Both the position numbers and the translations under genes were made by a program. The notes beneath the pieces were generated by a model, which had not been told where the DNA came from, did not search any database, and saw only the letters and a program-made list of their open reading frames with translations. Positions 51,109 through 62,304 of a stretch of DNA of 64,000 bases are shown here, piece after piece; position 1 is the first letter of the stretch; each line of letters begins with the position of its first letter. This stretch comes from Myxococcales bacterium (GTDB lineage: Bacteria > Myxococcota_A > Polyangia > Polyangiales > Ga0077539): positions 175,848-239,847 of the forward strand of contig JAUSAZ010000073.1 of assembly GCA_030652255.1 (NCBI GenBank), given 5' to 3'.

Positions 51109-54100
51109 ATGTCGATCAGACCACGCTCGAAGGCCCGTCCACCCGCGGCACCCTGGAGGACCTTCCTCCTCGGCGCCGCCCTCCTCTACGGCTGTACCGA
51201 TGGCGCGTCGGTCGTCGGCGGCCCCGCCGACTCGGCGGTCAACGACCTCGGCACCGACTCCGGCATCGACTCCGGCATCGACTCCGGGGTCGACTCCGGC
51301 GCCGACGCGGGCACCGACGGGCCGCGCTGCGGCCCCGGCCAGATGGCCTGCAACGGCATGTGCGTGTCGTCGTCCGTCGACCCCGGAAACTGCGGCGCAT
51401 GCGGCCGGCAGTGCGCCAACACCGAGCGCTGCGTCGACAGCGTGTGCCGCACGCTCTGCCCCGGCGAGCAGGTCGCGTGCCCCGAGGGCGGCGGCGACGC
51501 GGGCGACGCGGGCGGGCGAACCGTCTGCGTGCTCCCGGGCACCGACCGCAACCACTGCGGCGGCTGCGGGCGGCAGTGCGGCGCGGGCGAGGTGTGCTCC
51601 ATGGGCACCTGCACCGCTACCTGCGCCGAGCTGCTGACCACCTGCATGGCCGACGGCCGCGCGTACTGCGCCGACATCCGCCGCGACCCCATGAACTGCG
51701 GCGCCTGCGGCGTCGCGTGCGCCCCGGGCCAGACCTGCGACGGCGCGCGCTGCGTCACCACCTGCGCCACGGGCTTCACGCCGTGCACCTCCTCGCCCGA
51801 CGCGGGCGTCGGGGACGGCGGCGCGGTCGACGCGGGCGGCCCGGGCTACTGCGCCGAGCTCCAGACCGACCGCAACAACTGCGGCGCCTGCGGCAACATC
51901 TGCCCCTCCGGGCAGGTGTGCGACGGCGCGCGCTGCGTGCTGTCGTGCAGCTCCGGCACCACCAGCTGCGGCGGGTCGTGCCGCGACCTGCAGACCGACC
52001 GCGCCAACTGCGGCGAGTGCGGCGTCGCCTGCGCCGAGGGCCAGGTGTGCTCGTCGGGGATGTGCGTGGTCTCCTGCGCGGCGGGGCAGTCGAACTGCGG
52101 CGGCTCGTGCCGCGACCTCCAGAACGACCGCGCCAACTGCGGGACCTGCGGCGCGGCCTGCGCCGCGGGCCAGGTGTGCACCGCGGGGATGTGCCAGCTC
52201 TCCTGCGCGAGCGGCCTCTCCAACTGCGGCGGGTCGTGCAGGGACATCCAGACCGACCGCGCCCACTGCGGCGCGTGCGGCTTCGTCTGCGCGGCGGGCC
52301 AGGTGTGCTCCGCGGGCGCCTGCGTGACGTCCTGCGCCGCGGGCACCACGGACTGCTCGGGCTCGTGCCGCGACCTCCAGAACGACCGCATCAACTGCGG
52401 CGCCTGCGGCGCGGTGTGCGGCGCGGGCCAGGTGTGCTCCGCGGGCGCGTGCGTGGTGTCGTGCCCGACCGCGCAGGTCGAGTGCGGCGGCTCGTGCCGC
52501 GACCTGCAGACCGACCGCGCCCACTGCGGCCTCTGCGGCAACGTGTGCGGCGCGGGCCAGGTCTGCGTGGCCGGGTCGTGCGTGGTCTCGTGCCCCAGCG
52601 GCCAGAGCAACTGCGGCGGCACCTGCCGGGACCTCCAGGGCGACCGCGACCACTGCGGCGCCTGCGCGATGGCCTGCGCCGCGGGCCAGGTGTGCTCCGG
52701 CGCGATGTGCGTGACCTCCTGCGGCGCGGGCCTCACGGCGTGCACCGGATCGTGCCGCGACCTCGCGACGGACCGCGCCAACTGCGGCGGCTGCGGCGTC
52801 GCGTGCGGCTCCGGCCAGGTGTGCGTGGCGGGCGCCTGCGTGGTGTCGTGCCCCGCGGGCCAGGCGGTGTGCACGGGCAGCTGCCGCGACCTCCAGACCG
52901 ACCGCGCCAACTGCGGCGCGTGCGGGGTGACCTGCGCCGCGGGCCAGGTGTGCTCCGCCGGCGCCTGCGTGGTGAGCTGCCTCGCGGGGCTCACCAACTG
53001 CACCGGCTCGTGCCGCGACCTCGCGAGCGACCGCGCCAACTGCGGGATGTGCGGGCGCGCGTGCGCCACCGGGCAGGTGTGCTCCGGCGCCGCCTGCGTG
53101 ACCTCGTGCACCGCCGGGCTCACGGACTGCACCGGCTCGTGCCGCGACCTACAGAGCGACCGCGCCAACTGCGGCGCCTGCGGGGTGTCGTGCGCCGCGG
53201 GCCAGGTGTGCTCCGGCGGCGCCTGCGTGGTGTCGTGCATCGTCGGGCTGACCAACTGCTCGGGCTCGTGCCGGGACATCGACAGCGACCGCGCCAACTG
53301 CGGGATGTGCGGCCGTGCCTGCGCCGCGGGCCAGGTGTGCTCCGCCGGCGCCTGCGTCACCACCTGCGGGGCGGGGCAGACCAATTGCACCGGCTCGTGC
53401 CGCGACCTCCTCAACGACCGCGCCAACTGCGGCGTGTGCGGCCGCGCGTGCGCCACCGGCGAGGCCTGCCTCGCGGGCGGCTGCGTGGTCTCCTGCCCCG
53501 CGGGGCAGACCAACTGCGGCGGGTCGTGCGTCACGCTCGTCAACGACAACGCCAACTGCGGGATGTGCGGCCGTGCCTGCGCCGCGGGCCAGGTGTGCTC
53601 CGCCGGCGCCTGCGTCACCACCTGCGCCCTCGGGCAGACCAACTGCTCGGGCACCTGCCGCGACCTCCTCACCGACCGCGGCTTCTGCGGGATGTGCAAC
53701 CGGGCCTGCGCCTCGGGGCAGATCTGCGTGGCGGGCGCCTGCGTGACCTCGTGTCTCGCGGGCCAGGCCACCTGCAACAACGTGTGCGTCTCGACCGCGA
53801 GCGACCCGACCAACTGCGGCGCCTGCGGGGTGAGCTGCCCGGCGCGCGCCAACGCCACGCCGGTGTGCGCGGCCTCGTCGTGCAGCTTCGTCTGCGGCGC
53901 GGGCTTCGCCGACTGCAACCTCTCCGCGAGCGACGGCTGCGAGTCCACCCTCGCGACCAACCTCAACCACTGCGGCGCCTGCGGCAACCGCTGCGCGCCC
54001 GCCAACGGCACCGGCGCCTGCGCGGGCGGGGTGTGCAGCATCTCGGCCTGCGGCGCGGGCTTCGCCAACTGCAACAACAACGTCGGCGACGGCTGCGAGG

Positions 54101-55299
54101 TCGCCACGCAGACCGACGCCAACAACTGCGGCGCGTGCGGCAACGTGTGCCCCGCGGGCTCGGTCTGCGCCGCCGGCCGCTGCGGCTTCGGCACCGGCGG
54201 CACGCCCCTCACGGTCTCCGGGACGGTGACCATCAACGTCATCCGCGCGAGCGTCGTGGGCACCGCGGGCTCGCCCGTCATCACGCTGAGCAACGTCGTC
54301 GGCACCTTCGTCGCGGGCCAGGAGGTGCTGCTCCACCAGACGCAGTGCGACGCCGGCGCGGGGGCCTACGAGTACGGCCGCGTCACCGCCGTCGCGGGCA
54401 CCACGGTGGTGCTCCAGGCGGGCCTCGGCCGCGCCTACCGCACCGACGCCACCTGCCGCGCGCAGGTGGTGGTGGTCGAGGAGCGCTCGACCGTCTCCGT
54501 GCCGGCCTCGACGACGCTCACGGCGCCGGCGTGGGACGGCAACAGCGGCGGCGTGCTCGCGCTCGACGCCACCGGCGACGTCAGCGTCGCGGGCTCGATC
54601 ACGATGGACGCGCGCGGCTTCCGCGGGCGCAACCACGGGTGCTTCTACCGCTGCGCCCGGGGCTTCCAGGGCGAGGGGTTCACCGGCCTCGGCGGGGTGA
54701 ACATCGCGGCCAACGCGAGCGGCGGCGGCGGCGGCGGCGCGGGCCAGGACGACGGCGCGGGCGCGGGCGGCGGCTACGGCGCGGCGGGCACCAACGGCGG
54801 CGTCGGCACCTGCGGCGCGTGCCGCGAGGCCTGCCCCATCCCGGGCGGCACCGGCGGCGCGGCCGCGGGCTCGGCCAACCTGCTCGCGGCGGCGCTCTTC
54901 GGCGGCGCCGGGGGCGAGGGCGGCGCGGACGAGGACGGCGGCAACCCCGGCGCGGGCGGCAGCGGCGGCGGGCTCGTGCTCATCCGCGCGAGCGCCGTCA
55001 CGCTCACCGGCGCCGGGCTCGTGAGCGCCTCCGGCGCCAACGGCGTCGGCGGCCAGCAGAACGCCTGCGGCGGCGTCGGCTGCGGCATGGGCGGCGGCGG
55101 CGGCGGCGCGGGCGGGGCCATCCGGCTGCAGGCGACCGGGGCGGTGACGCTCGGCGCCGGGCGGGTGGTCGCCACCGGCGCCACCGGCGGCACCTCGACC
55201 TGCGGCACGTCGACGGGCGGCACGGGCGGCGTCGGGCGCGTCGGCGTCCGCGCCGGGAGCGTGACCGGCACCTCGACGCCGGCTTTCGACACGAACTGA
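51109..55299 (+). CDS. Giant cysteine-rich repeat lipoprotein
   Basis: Encodes 1396 residues from an ATG with AGGAG 9 nt upstream. Lipobox LYGC (cysteine near residue 29) is followed by an Asp/Ser/Gly linker with DSGIDSG-type repeats. Residues about 70-1027 are twenty-one cysteine-rich units; the middle fifteen are all exactly 43 residues, with a consensus NCGACG-ACAAGQVCSAGACVVSC-AGQTNCGGSCRDLQTDRA. The C-terminal 370 residues are glycine-rich and beta-like (ITLSNVVGTFVAGQEVLL, GGGGGGAGQDDGAGAGGG), possibly a beta-helix. It probably forms a disulfide-stiffened rod at the cell surface. Function unknown. The same repeat type occurs in the protein at 37523. Confidence 0.82.
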   Translation: MSIRPRSKARPPAAPWRTFLLGAALLYGCTDGASVVGGPADSAVNDLGTDSGIDSGIDSGVDSGADAGTDGPRCGPGQMACNGMCVSSSVDPGNCGACGRQCANTERCVDSVCRTLCPGEQVACPEGGGDAGDAGGRTVCVLPGTDRNHCGGCGRQCGAGEVCSMGTCTATCAELLTTCMADGRAYCADIRRDPMNCGACGVACAPGQTCDGARCVTTCATGFTPCTSSPDAGVGDGGAVDAGGPGYCAELQTDRNNCGACGNICPSGQVCDGARCVLSCSSGTTSCGGSCRDLQTDRANCGECGVACAEGQVCSSGMCVVSCAAGQSNCGGSCRDLQNDRANCGTCGAACAAGQVCTAGMCQLSCASGLSNCGGSCRDIQTDRAHCGACGFVCAAGQVCSAGACVTSCAAGTTDCSGSCRDLQNDRINCGACGAVCGAGQVCSAGACVVSCPTAQVECGGSCRDLQTDRAHCGLCGNVCGAGQVCVAGSCVVSCPSGQSNCGGTCRDLQGDRDHCGACAMACAAGQVCSGAMCVTSCGAGLTACTGSCRDLATDRANCGGCGVACGSGQVCVAGACVVSCPAGQAVCTGSCRDLQTDRANCGACGVTCAAGQVCSAGACVVSCLAGLTNCTGSCRDLASDRANCGMCGRACATGQVCSGAACVTSCTAGLTDCTGSCRDLQSDRANCGACGVSCAAGQVCSGGACVVSCIVGLTNCSGSCRDIDSDRANCGMCGRACAAGQVCSAGACVTTCGAGQTNCTGSCRDLLNDRANCGVCGRACATGEACLAGGCVVSCPAGQTNCGGSCVTLVNDNANCGMCGRACAAGQVCSAGACVTTCALGQTNCSGTCRDLLTDRGFCGMCNRACASGQICVAGACVTSCLAGQATCNNVCVSTASDPTNCGACGVSCPARANATPVCAASSCSFVCGAGFADCNLSASDGCESTLATNLNHCGACGNRCAPANGTGACAGGVCSISACGAGFANCNNNVGDGCEVATQTDANNCGACGNVCPAGSVCAAGRCGFGTGGTPLTVSGTVTINVIRASVVGTAGSPVITLSNVVGTFVAGQEVLLHQTQCDAGAGAYEYGRVTAVAGTTVVLQAGLGRAYRTDATCRAQVVVVEERSTVSVPASTTLTAPAWDGNSGGVLALDATGDVSVAGSITMDARGFRGRNHGCFYRCARGFQGEGFTGLGGVNIAANASGGGGGGAGQDDGAGAGGGYGAAGTNGGVGTCGACREACPIPGGTGGAAAGSANLLAAALFGGAGGEGGADEDGGNPGAGGSGGGLVLIRASAVTLTGAGLVSASGANGVGGQQNACGGVGCGMGGGGGGAGGAIRLQATGAVTLGAGRVVATGATGGTSTCGTSTGGTGGVGRVGVRAGSVTGTSTPAFDTN
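51877..53811 (+). repeat. Array of fifteen 129-bp coding repeats
   Basis: Fifteen tandem units of exactly 129 bp (43 codons, about eight cysteines each) inside the giant lipoprotein gene. There is no length variation from the first unit (51877) to the last (ending 53811). Units at 53296 and 53554 share an identical stretch of about 70 bp including synonymous sites, which suggests recent duplication or gene conversion. Confidence 0.9.
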
Positions 55300-55402
55300 C
55301 CCACCGACGCGCGGCCCGCGGTCGCCCCTCGCAAGAGAGGTCGATCGCGGGCGCCGCGCCCCTTCCTCGAATCAACCGCAGCACTGGTGATGGAAAGGGA
55401 CG

Positions 55403-55424
55403 CTCCCCCCAACAACGGGGGGAG
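55403..55424. terminator. Bidirectional hairpin between convergent genes
   Basis: CTCCCCCC and GGGGGGAG form an 8-bp stem around the 6-nt loop AACAAC, in the 140-bp gap between the giant lipoprotein gene and the convergent acyl-CoA dehydrogenase gene. No T-run follows on either side. Confidence 0.55.
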
Positions 55425-55439
55425 AGCCTTCGGGGACGA

Positions 55440-57281
<1,842 letters not shown>

Positions 57282-57368
57282 GGGGAGCCTCCGTCTGGGA
57301 TGTCGAGGGACTGACGTGGTGCGCAGACCACAGTCGACCCGTCGGGCGCCACCGGGCGCCATCGGGCC

Positions 57369-57386
57369 ACTGAATCGCGATTCAGT
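57369..57386. promoter_or_regulatory. 18-bp perfect palindrome, likely operator
   Basis: ACTGAATCGCGATTCAGT is a perfect palindrome. It begins at the last base of the -10 of the acyl-CoA dehydrogenase promoter and covers the likely transcription start, 88 bp before the start codon. Size, symmetry and position suit a TetR-family fatty-acid regulator. It also lies upstream of the divergent thiamine-diphosphate enzyme gene. Confidence 0.7.
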
Positions 57387-57414
57387 CGTTAGACCCCGCA
57401 CCGCAGCGCGTCAA
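57386..57414 (-). promoter_or_regulatory. Sigma-70-type promoter of the acyl-CoA dehydrogenase gene
   Basis: On the minus strand, TTGACG (57414-57409) and TAACGA (57391-57386) are separated by exactly 17 bp. The 18-bp palindrome follows directly, overlapping the start site. The leader is about 90 nt with a GGAGG ribosome site. Confidence 0.55.
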
Positions 57415-57560
57415 GCGCTTCACGCCCGTCACGGCATCGTCGCGCGACCCGTCCGTGCAGCCGACGGAGGGGGTGTCGGCGCGGCGCGGAGACGTTGTAC
57501 CGTCCGGCGCTTCTCCGAGTCGCACTCTCCCCCCTTCAGACCAGAGGATCACACCCCACG

Positions 57561-59210
57561 ATGATGGCGCACGGCGGACGGCTGGTGGCAGAGGCCCTTT
57601 CCCGGGAAGGGGTCACCCACATCTTCACCCTCTGCGGAGGGCACATCCAGAACATCTACGACGGCTGCCTGGACGTGGGCATCCGGGTCGTCGACGTGCG
57701 CCACGAGCAGACCGCGGGCCACGCGGCCGACGGCTGGGCGCGGGTCACCGGCCAGCCCGGCGTGGTGGCCGTCACCGCGGGCCCCGGGGTGACCGACGTG
57801 GTCACGGCCCTGGCCAACGCGCAGCGCGCGGGCGTGCCGATGGTGTGCATCGGCGGCGCGGGCCCGTCGCTGCTCACCGACCGCGGCTCGCTCCAGGACA
57901 TGAACCACATCGACCTCATCAAGAGCATCACCAAGGCCTCGTACCGGGTGCTGCACACCGACCGCCTCGCGGAGTACGTCTCGACGGCCTTCCGCGTGGC
58001 GCTCTCGGGCGTGCCGGGCCCCGTGTACCTGGAGATGCCCCTCGACGTGCTCATGGGCTTCGCCGACGTCGAAGACTTCGCCGACCCGAAGACCTCGCGC
58101 ACCGCCGCGCAGCCCGCGCCCGACCCGGTGGAGTTCGCGCAGGCGCTGGAGATCCTGTCGAAGGCCGAGCGCCCGGTGGCCATCATCGGCGGACAGCTCC
58201 ACTGGAGCCGCGACCAGCGCGCCCTGCTCGACCTGCTCGAGCGCTTCCCGATGCCGACCTTCGTCAACGGCATGGCCCGGGGGTCGCTCCCGCCCGATCA
58301 CCCCTGCTACTTCTCCCGCGCCCGCCGCGCCGCGCTCAGCGCCGCCGACGTGGTGCTCATGTGCGGCACGCCCTTCGACTTCCGCGTCGACTACGGCCGC
58401 GCCCCCACGTGGCTGCCCGACACGAAGATCATCAAGGTCGACCGCGACGCCACCACCATCGGGCACAACCGCGGCGTCGACGTGGGCCTCGTGGCCGACA
58501 CCGGCACCGTGCTGCGGGCCCTGGCAGAGGGGCTCCCCCACTCGGCGGACCACCGCTCGGCCTGGCTCGCCACCGTGCGCGTGAGCGAGGACGCCAGCCG
58601 CGCCAAGATGCTGAAGGAGATGGTGGTCGACAGCGATCCGCCGAACCCGCTGCGGGTCTGCGCCGAGCTCGACAAGTACGTCGACGACGACACCATCGTG
58701 ATCGGCGACGGCGGGGATTTCGTGGCCACCGCGGCCTACGTCCTCAAGGTGCGCCGCCCCGGCCTCTGGATGGACCCGGGGCCGCTCGGCACCCTCGGCG
58801 TGGGCCCTGGCTACGCGATGGCCGCCAAGCTGGCGCGGCCGAAGTCGCGGGTGATCGTGGTGTACGGCGACGGCGCCTTCGGGCTGCACACCATGGAGCT
58901 CGAGGCCATGGCGCGGCAGGGCATCCCGGTGCTGTGCATCATCGGCAACGACGCCGGGTGGACGCAGATCCGCCGCGGCCAGGTGGAGTTCTTCGGCGAG
59001 GAGCGGGCGGTGGCCACGGGGCTCGCGTACACGCGCTACGAAGAGGTCGCCCGCGCGCTCGGCTGCCACGGCGAGTGGGTCGAGACGACCGCCGAGCTCG
59101 GGCCCGCGCTCGACCGGGCCTTCCACGCCACCGACGTCCTCGGCAAGCCCGCCGTGGTCAACGTGAAGATCGCGTCGAGCGAGTTCCGCAAGGGCTCCAT
59201 CTCCGTCTGA
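57561..59210 (+). CDS. Thiamine-diphosphate-dependent enzyme, acetolactate synthase/2-hydroxyacyl-CoA lyase family
   Basis: Encodes 549 residues from the ATG at 57561; a second ATG follows directly. The N-terminal pyrimidine-binding domain has the catalytic glutamate in DVRHEQTAGHAADGWARVTG. The central domain follows, then the diphosphate-binding domain with GDGAFGLHTMELEAMARQGIPVLCIIGNDAGW (the GDG-N motif). The segments FTLCGGHIQNIY, RVVDVRHE and VTAGPGVTDVVTALANAQRAG resemble, from memory, the HACL2/ILVBL branch more than true acetolactate synthases. It may cleave 2-hydroxyacyl-CoAs. It is divergent from the acyl-CoA dehydrogenase gene with a shared operator-like palindrome between them. 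Confidence 0.85.
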   Translation: MMAHGGRLVAEALSREGVTHIFTLCGGHIQNIYDGCLDVGIRVVDVRHEQTAGHAADGWARVTGQPGVVAVTAGPGVTDVVTALANAQRAGVPMVCIGGAGPSLLTDRGSLQDMNHIDLIKSITKASYRVLHTDRLAEYVSTAFRVALSGVPGPVYLEMPLDVLMGFADVEDFADPKTSRTAAQPAPDPVEFAQALEILSKAERPVAIIGGQLHWSRDQRALLDLLERFPMPTFVNGMARGSLPPDHPCYFSRARRAALSAADVVLMCGTPFDFRVDYGRAPTWLPDTKIIKVDRDATTIGHNRGVDVGLVADTGTVLRALAEGLPHSADHRSAWLATVRVSEDASRAKMLKEMVVDSDPPNPLRVCAELDKYVDDDTIVIGDGGDFVATAAYVLKVRRPGLWMDPGPLGTLGVGPGYAMAAKLARPKSRVIVVYGDGAFGLHTMELEAMARQGIPVLCIIGNDAGWTQIRRGQVEFFGEERAVATGLAYTRYEEVARALGCHGEWVETTAELGPALDRAFHATDVLGKPAVVNVKIASSEFRKGSISV

Positions 59211-59223
59211 CCCCCCGAGGGGG
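59211..59223 (+). terminator. Hairpin directly after the stop codon
   Basis: CCCCC and GGGGG pair around a 3-nt loop, starting at the first base after the TGA of the thiamine-diphosphate enzyme gene. The stem is short and no T-run follows. TTGACC at 59230 belongs to the next promoter. Confidence 0.4.
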
Positions 59224-59268
59224 CCCCGGTTGACCCCTGCCCCGGGCGCGTGATACCCGCCCTCCCCG

Positions 59269-60261
59269 ATGGCACACCTACATCGCCTCACCCTCGTCAC
59301 CGCCCTGGTTTTCAGCGCCTTCGGTTGCGTGGGTCAGCCCGGCGAGCTCGCCGACGAGGCCGCCGCGCAGGAGGCCACCTCGGCCACCATCACCTTCGCG
59401 CGCGACTTCACCCAGCGCGCCTCCTCCACGCTGCGCCTCGGCCAGAGCGCCCGCATCGTCTACGACGCCGCCCGCCTGCCGGGCTGCCGCGCGGGTGACC
59501 AGGGCGGCATTCCCCAGTGGTCGCTCACGGGCTACGCGCGCATCGGCGACGGCCCGGTGGTGAGCTTCCCCGTCGCGGGCCTCAACGCCACGGCGTCGGC
59601 CCCGTCGATCACCCTCGACCGGGTGGGCGAGCTCCAGGTGTGGTTCCAGGCCAACAACCGCTACGGCTGCTCGGAGTACGACTCCAGCTACGGGCGCAAC
59701 TACCGCTTCGCCGTCGCGCTCCCGGCCAACGCGCCGTCGTGGGTGGGCAACGGCAACTGGGTCATCTCCCGCGCCACCTGCGCCGCCGGCCCCTGCGACG
59801 GCGACCGCAACGCCCTCGCCACCGCCTTCGAATACGGCACCTGGGCCCGGCAGCGCGCCGCCATCCGCGCGATCTACTTCGAGGTCTACAAGGCCGGCGT
59901 CACCGACCGCGACAACCCCGACCTCTGGCGGCAGCTCGACGTGCAGGTGCTCTCACGCCCCGTCGGCACCACCCAGGCGTGGCGCTCGCAGTACGTCCGC
60001 ATCGACGGCCGCTCGGGCAACAACGCCCGCTACGCGATGCTCCTTCGCGAGCTCGACCCCATCGGCGAGAACACCGTCACCCGCCGCGAGGACTGCCCCG
60101 CGGCGCCGCTCACCGTCAGCCCCGACGGCATGTATGTGAGCACGTCGCTGGAGTACTTCTTCCGCGTCAACGGCGTGGAGTACCGCCCCGCGCCCGGTCA
60201 GTCCTTCCGCGGAACCTTCACCCAGTACCGCGGCCTGTTCGACCTCTGCCTCGCCCGCTGA
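59269..60261 (+). CDS. Hypothetical secreted lipoprotein
   Basis: Encodes 330 residues. Signal peptide and lipobox-like FGC near residue 20. The body is beta-rich with several cysteine pairs (RLPGCRAGDQGG, RYGCSEYDSSYGRNYRFAV, RATCAAGPCDGDRN). A repeated theme of YDAARLPGC and FQANNRYGCSEYDSSYG suggests a jelly-roll or Ig-like fold. No catalytic motif was recognised. TTGACC (59230-59235) and GATACC (59252-59257), 16 bp apart, form a possible promoter, with the TACCCG -10-like element 9 nt before the ATG. Confidence 0.7.
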   Translation: MAHLHRLTLVTALVFSAFGCVGQPGELADEAAAQEATSATITFARDFTQRASSTLRLGQSARIVYDAARLPGCRAGDQGGIPQWSLTGYARIGDGPVVSFPVAGLNATASAPSITLDRVGELQVWFQANNRYGCSEYDSSYGRNYRFAVALPANAPSWVGNGNWVISRATCAAGPCDGDRNALATAFEYGTWARQRAAIRAIYFEVYKAGVTDRDNPDLWRQLDVQVLSRPVGTTQAWRSQYVRIDGRSGNNARYAMLLRELDPIGENTVTRREDCPAAPLTVSPDGMYVSTSLEYFFRVNGVEYRPAPGQSFRGTFTQYRGLFDLCLAR

Positions 60262-60292
60262 CCCGCCGCCCGTTCGTCGTACACTGCCGGGG

Positions 60293-62287
60293 ATGCCCCG
60301 CCTTCGACTGACCCTCGCCGCCTGTGCGCTCTCGGGCTGCACCGGCATGCTCGGTGGCGGAGATGACCCGACGCTCGCCGACGGGGCGACCAGCGAGGTG
60401 GTCGTCACCGCCGACCTGGGCGACCCGGGCGATCAACCCATCGTCCCGGTCGACACCACCCTCCCCGACCGCGACACCCCCGGCTCCGACATCCCGCCCG
60501 ACCCCCCGGACCTCCCTGCCCTCGACGCCCCCGGCGAAGACCGCACGGCGCCCGACGTCGGTACCCTCGACACCGGCGCGCCCGACGCAGGCCAGATCGA
60601 CACCGGGGCTCCCGACGTCGGAGCGCGCGATACGGGCGTCCGCGACGTGGGCCCGCTCGATGTGGGCCCGCTCGACGCAGGCATCCGCGACGCAGGACCA
60701 CCAGACCTGGGCGTCCGCGATGTCGGCCCTCCGGACACGGGGCCTCGCGATGTCGGCGTGCCCGACAGCGGCGTCGTGCTCCCTCCGCCCTGTGCTCCCG
60801 TCGCGGGCGGCGGCTCGGCGACCGTGCGCGTGCCCACCCTCGCCCGCTCGATCCGCGGCATGGGCGACACCGGCTGGCTCGGGTCGCCCGCCGTGGTCGA
60901 CCTCGACCGCGACAACGCCAACGAGATCGTCGTCTCCCGCGGCGCGCGCGTCACCGCCTACACCGCCGCGGGCGCCGTGCGCTGGACCGCCGCCGTCAAC
61001 GGCAGCAACCGCGTCTGGGCCGCGCCCGTGATCGCCGACTTCCAGGGCGACGCCAACCTCGAGGTCGCCGCCGCCGCCGGGAGCCGCGTCACCCTCCTGA
61101 GCGCTGCGGGCACGGTGATCTCGCCCTTCCCGGTGACCTGGCGCGACGAGCTGCGCTCCCTCGCCGCGGGCGACCTCGACGGCGACGGCCGCGCCGACAT
61201 CGTGACGGCCTCCTCGGTGCCCCTCGCCGGATCACCCGCGCGCGACCTGCTGATGGCCTGGCGCGGCACCGGCGCGGCCATGCGGGGCTTTCCCCCCAAC
61301 ACCTCGCGCACCTCGGGCTGCGACTCCAACTGCGACGTGACGGGCGCCTACGACCAGGGCCTCGCGGTGGGTCGCATCGACAACGACGCGCTCATGGACG
61401 TGCTCGCGCCCATGGACAACGCGTACATGTCCTGGCACCTCGGGACTGGCGAGGCCTTCCGCGCGGCGTCGATCTTCCGCACCACCACCCGCGTGCCGGG
61501 CATCCGCTTCCTGCACGACTACGCCGAGGCGCAGCAGGGCTACTCCAACTCCGAGTCGAGCTCCAACCAGGCGCACTTCACCAACAGCGCGCCGGCCATC
61601 GCCGACCTCGACGGCGACGGAACCCGCGAGCTGGTCGTGCTGGCCTCGGTGCAGAACGCCGCGCAGTCCGACCGCCAGCGCGGCGTGGCCCTCTGGGTGC
61701 TGCGCTCGGACGGAACGCGCCCCGCGGCGTGGGTGGCGCCCTTCCACGCGCGCACCTACCTCGGCGGGCTCACCGACCTCGGGGGCAACATCGTCGGCGC
61801 CACCAACCAGGTGAGCGTGGCCGACCTCGACGCGACCTGGCCCGGCCAGGAGGTGGTCTTCGCGGGCTTCGACGGCCGCATCCACTGCGTCGGCAGCGAG
61901 CGCACCGAGCGGTGGACCTACGCGTACTCCACCTCGGCGACCACCCTCACCGGCGGCGTCGCCATCGCCGACCTCTCGGGCGACGGGCGCCCCGAGGTGG
62001 TGTTCGCGAGCTACTCCACGGCGAGCAACGCGGGCGCGCTCTACGTGCTCAGCGCCGCGGGCGCGTTGCTACACCGCGTCGCGCTCCCCGGCCGCGGGTC
62101 CATGGCCGTCCCCACGGTCGCCGACGTCGACCGCGACGGCACGCTGGAGATCGTCGTGAGCCTGAAGGACGCGAGCAGCGATGGCACCGAGGTGATGGTG
62201 TTCAACGTGCTGGGCTCGGCGAACAACTGCCTGCCGTGGCCCACCGGGCGCGCCAACTACCAGCGCAACGGGTCGCCCGCGCGCTGA
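60293..62287 (+). CDS. FG-GAP/VCBS repeat lipoprotein with Asp/Gly linker
   Basis: Encodes 664 residues from an ATG 7 nt after TACACT (60280-60285). Lipobox LSGC (cysteine near residue 16) is followed by a long acidic linker (about 25-165) made of DxG triplets (DVGTLDTGAPDAG, DVGPLDVGPLDAG). The C-terminal 480 residues are an FG-GAP/VCBS beta-propeller (VVDLDRDNANEIVVSRG, AGDLDGDGRADIVTAS, IADLDGDGTRELVVLA, VADVDRDGTLEIVVS). It is probably displayed on the cell surface, with calcium-binding loops. The C-terminus has a cysteine (NNCLPWPTGRANYQRNG) typical of such proteins. It ends at a strong hairpin. Confidence 0.82.
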   Translation: MPRLRLTLAACALSGCTGMLGGGDDPTLADGATSEVVVTADLGDPGDQPIVPVDTTLPDRDTPGSDIPPDPPDLPALDAPGEDRTAPDVGTLDTGAPDAGQIDTGAPDVGARDTGVRDVGPLDVGPLDAGIRDAGPPDLGVRDVGPPDTGPRDVGVPDSGVVLPPPCAPVAGGGSATVRVPTLARSIRGMGDTGWLGSPAVVDLDRDNANEIVVSRGARVTAYTAAGAVRWTAAVNGSNRVWAAPVIADFQGDANLEVAAAAGSRVTLLSAAGTVISPFPVTWRDELRSLAAGDLDGDGRADIVTASSVPLAGSPARDLLMAWRGTGAAMRGFPPNTSRTSGCDSNCDVTGAYDQGLAVGRIDNDALMDVLAPMDNAYMSWHLGTGEAFRAASIFRTTTRVPGIRFLHDYAEAQQGYSNSESSSNQAHFTNSAPAIADLDGDGTRELVVLASVQNAAQSDRQRGVALWVLRSDGTRPAAWVAPFHARTYLGGLTDLGGNIVGATNQVSVADLDATWPGQEVVFAGFDGRIHCVGSERTERWTYAYSTSATTLTGGVAIADLSGDGRPEVVFASYSTASNAGALYVLSAAGALLHRVALPGRGSMAVPTVADVDRDGTLEIVVSLKDASSDGTEVMVFNVLGSANNCLPWPTGRANYQRNGSPAR

Positions 62288-62304
62288 GCGATCAGGCGCG
62301 CGGG
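62276..62304 (+). terminator. Strong hairpin overlapping the stop codon
   Basis: CCCGCGCGC plus TGA pair with TCA plus GGCGCGCGGG around the loop GCGA. The stem is 12 bp with a single bulge. It includes the stop codon of the FG-GAP gene. No T-run follows. Confidence 0.6.

Noticed and set aside
51877..53811. Direct-repeat array as a possible CRISPR
   Set aside because: The repeats are 129 bp, contiguous without spacers, and maintain an open reading frame with conserved cysteines, so it is a coding repeat.
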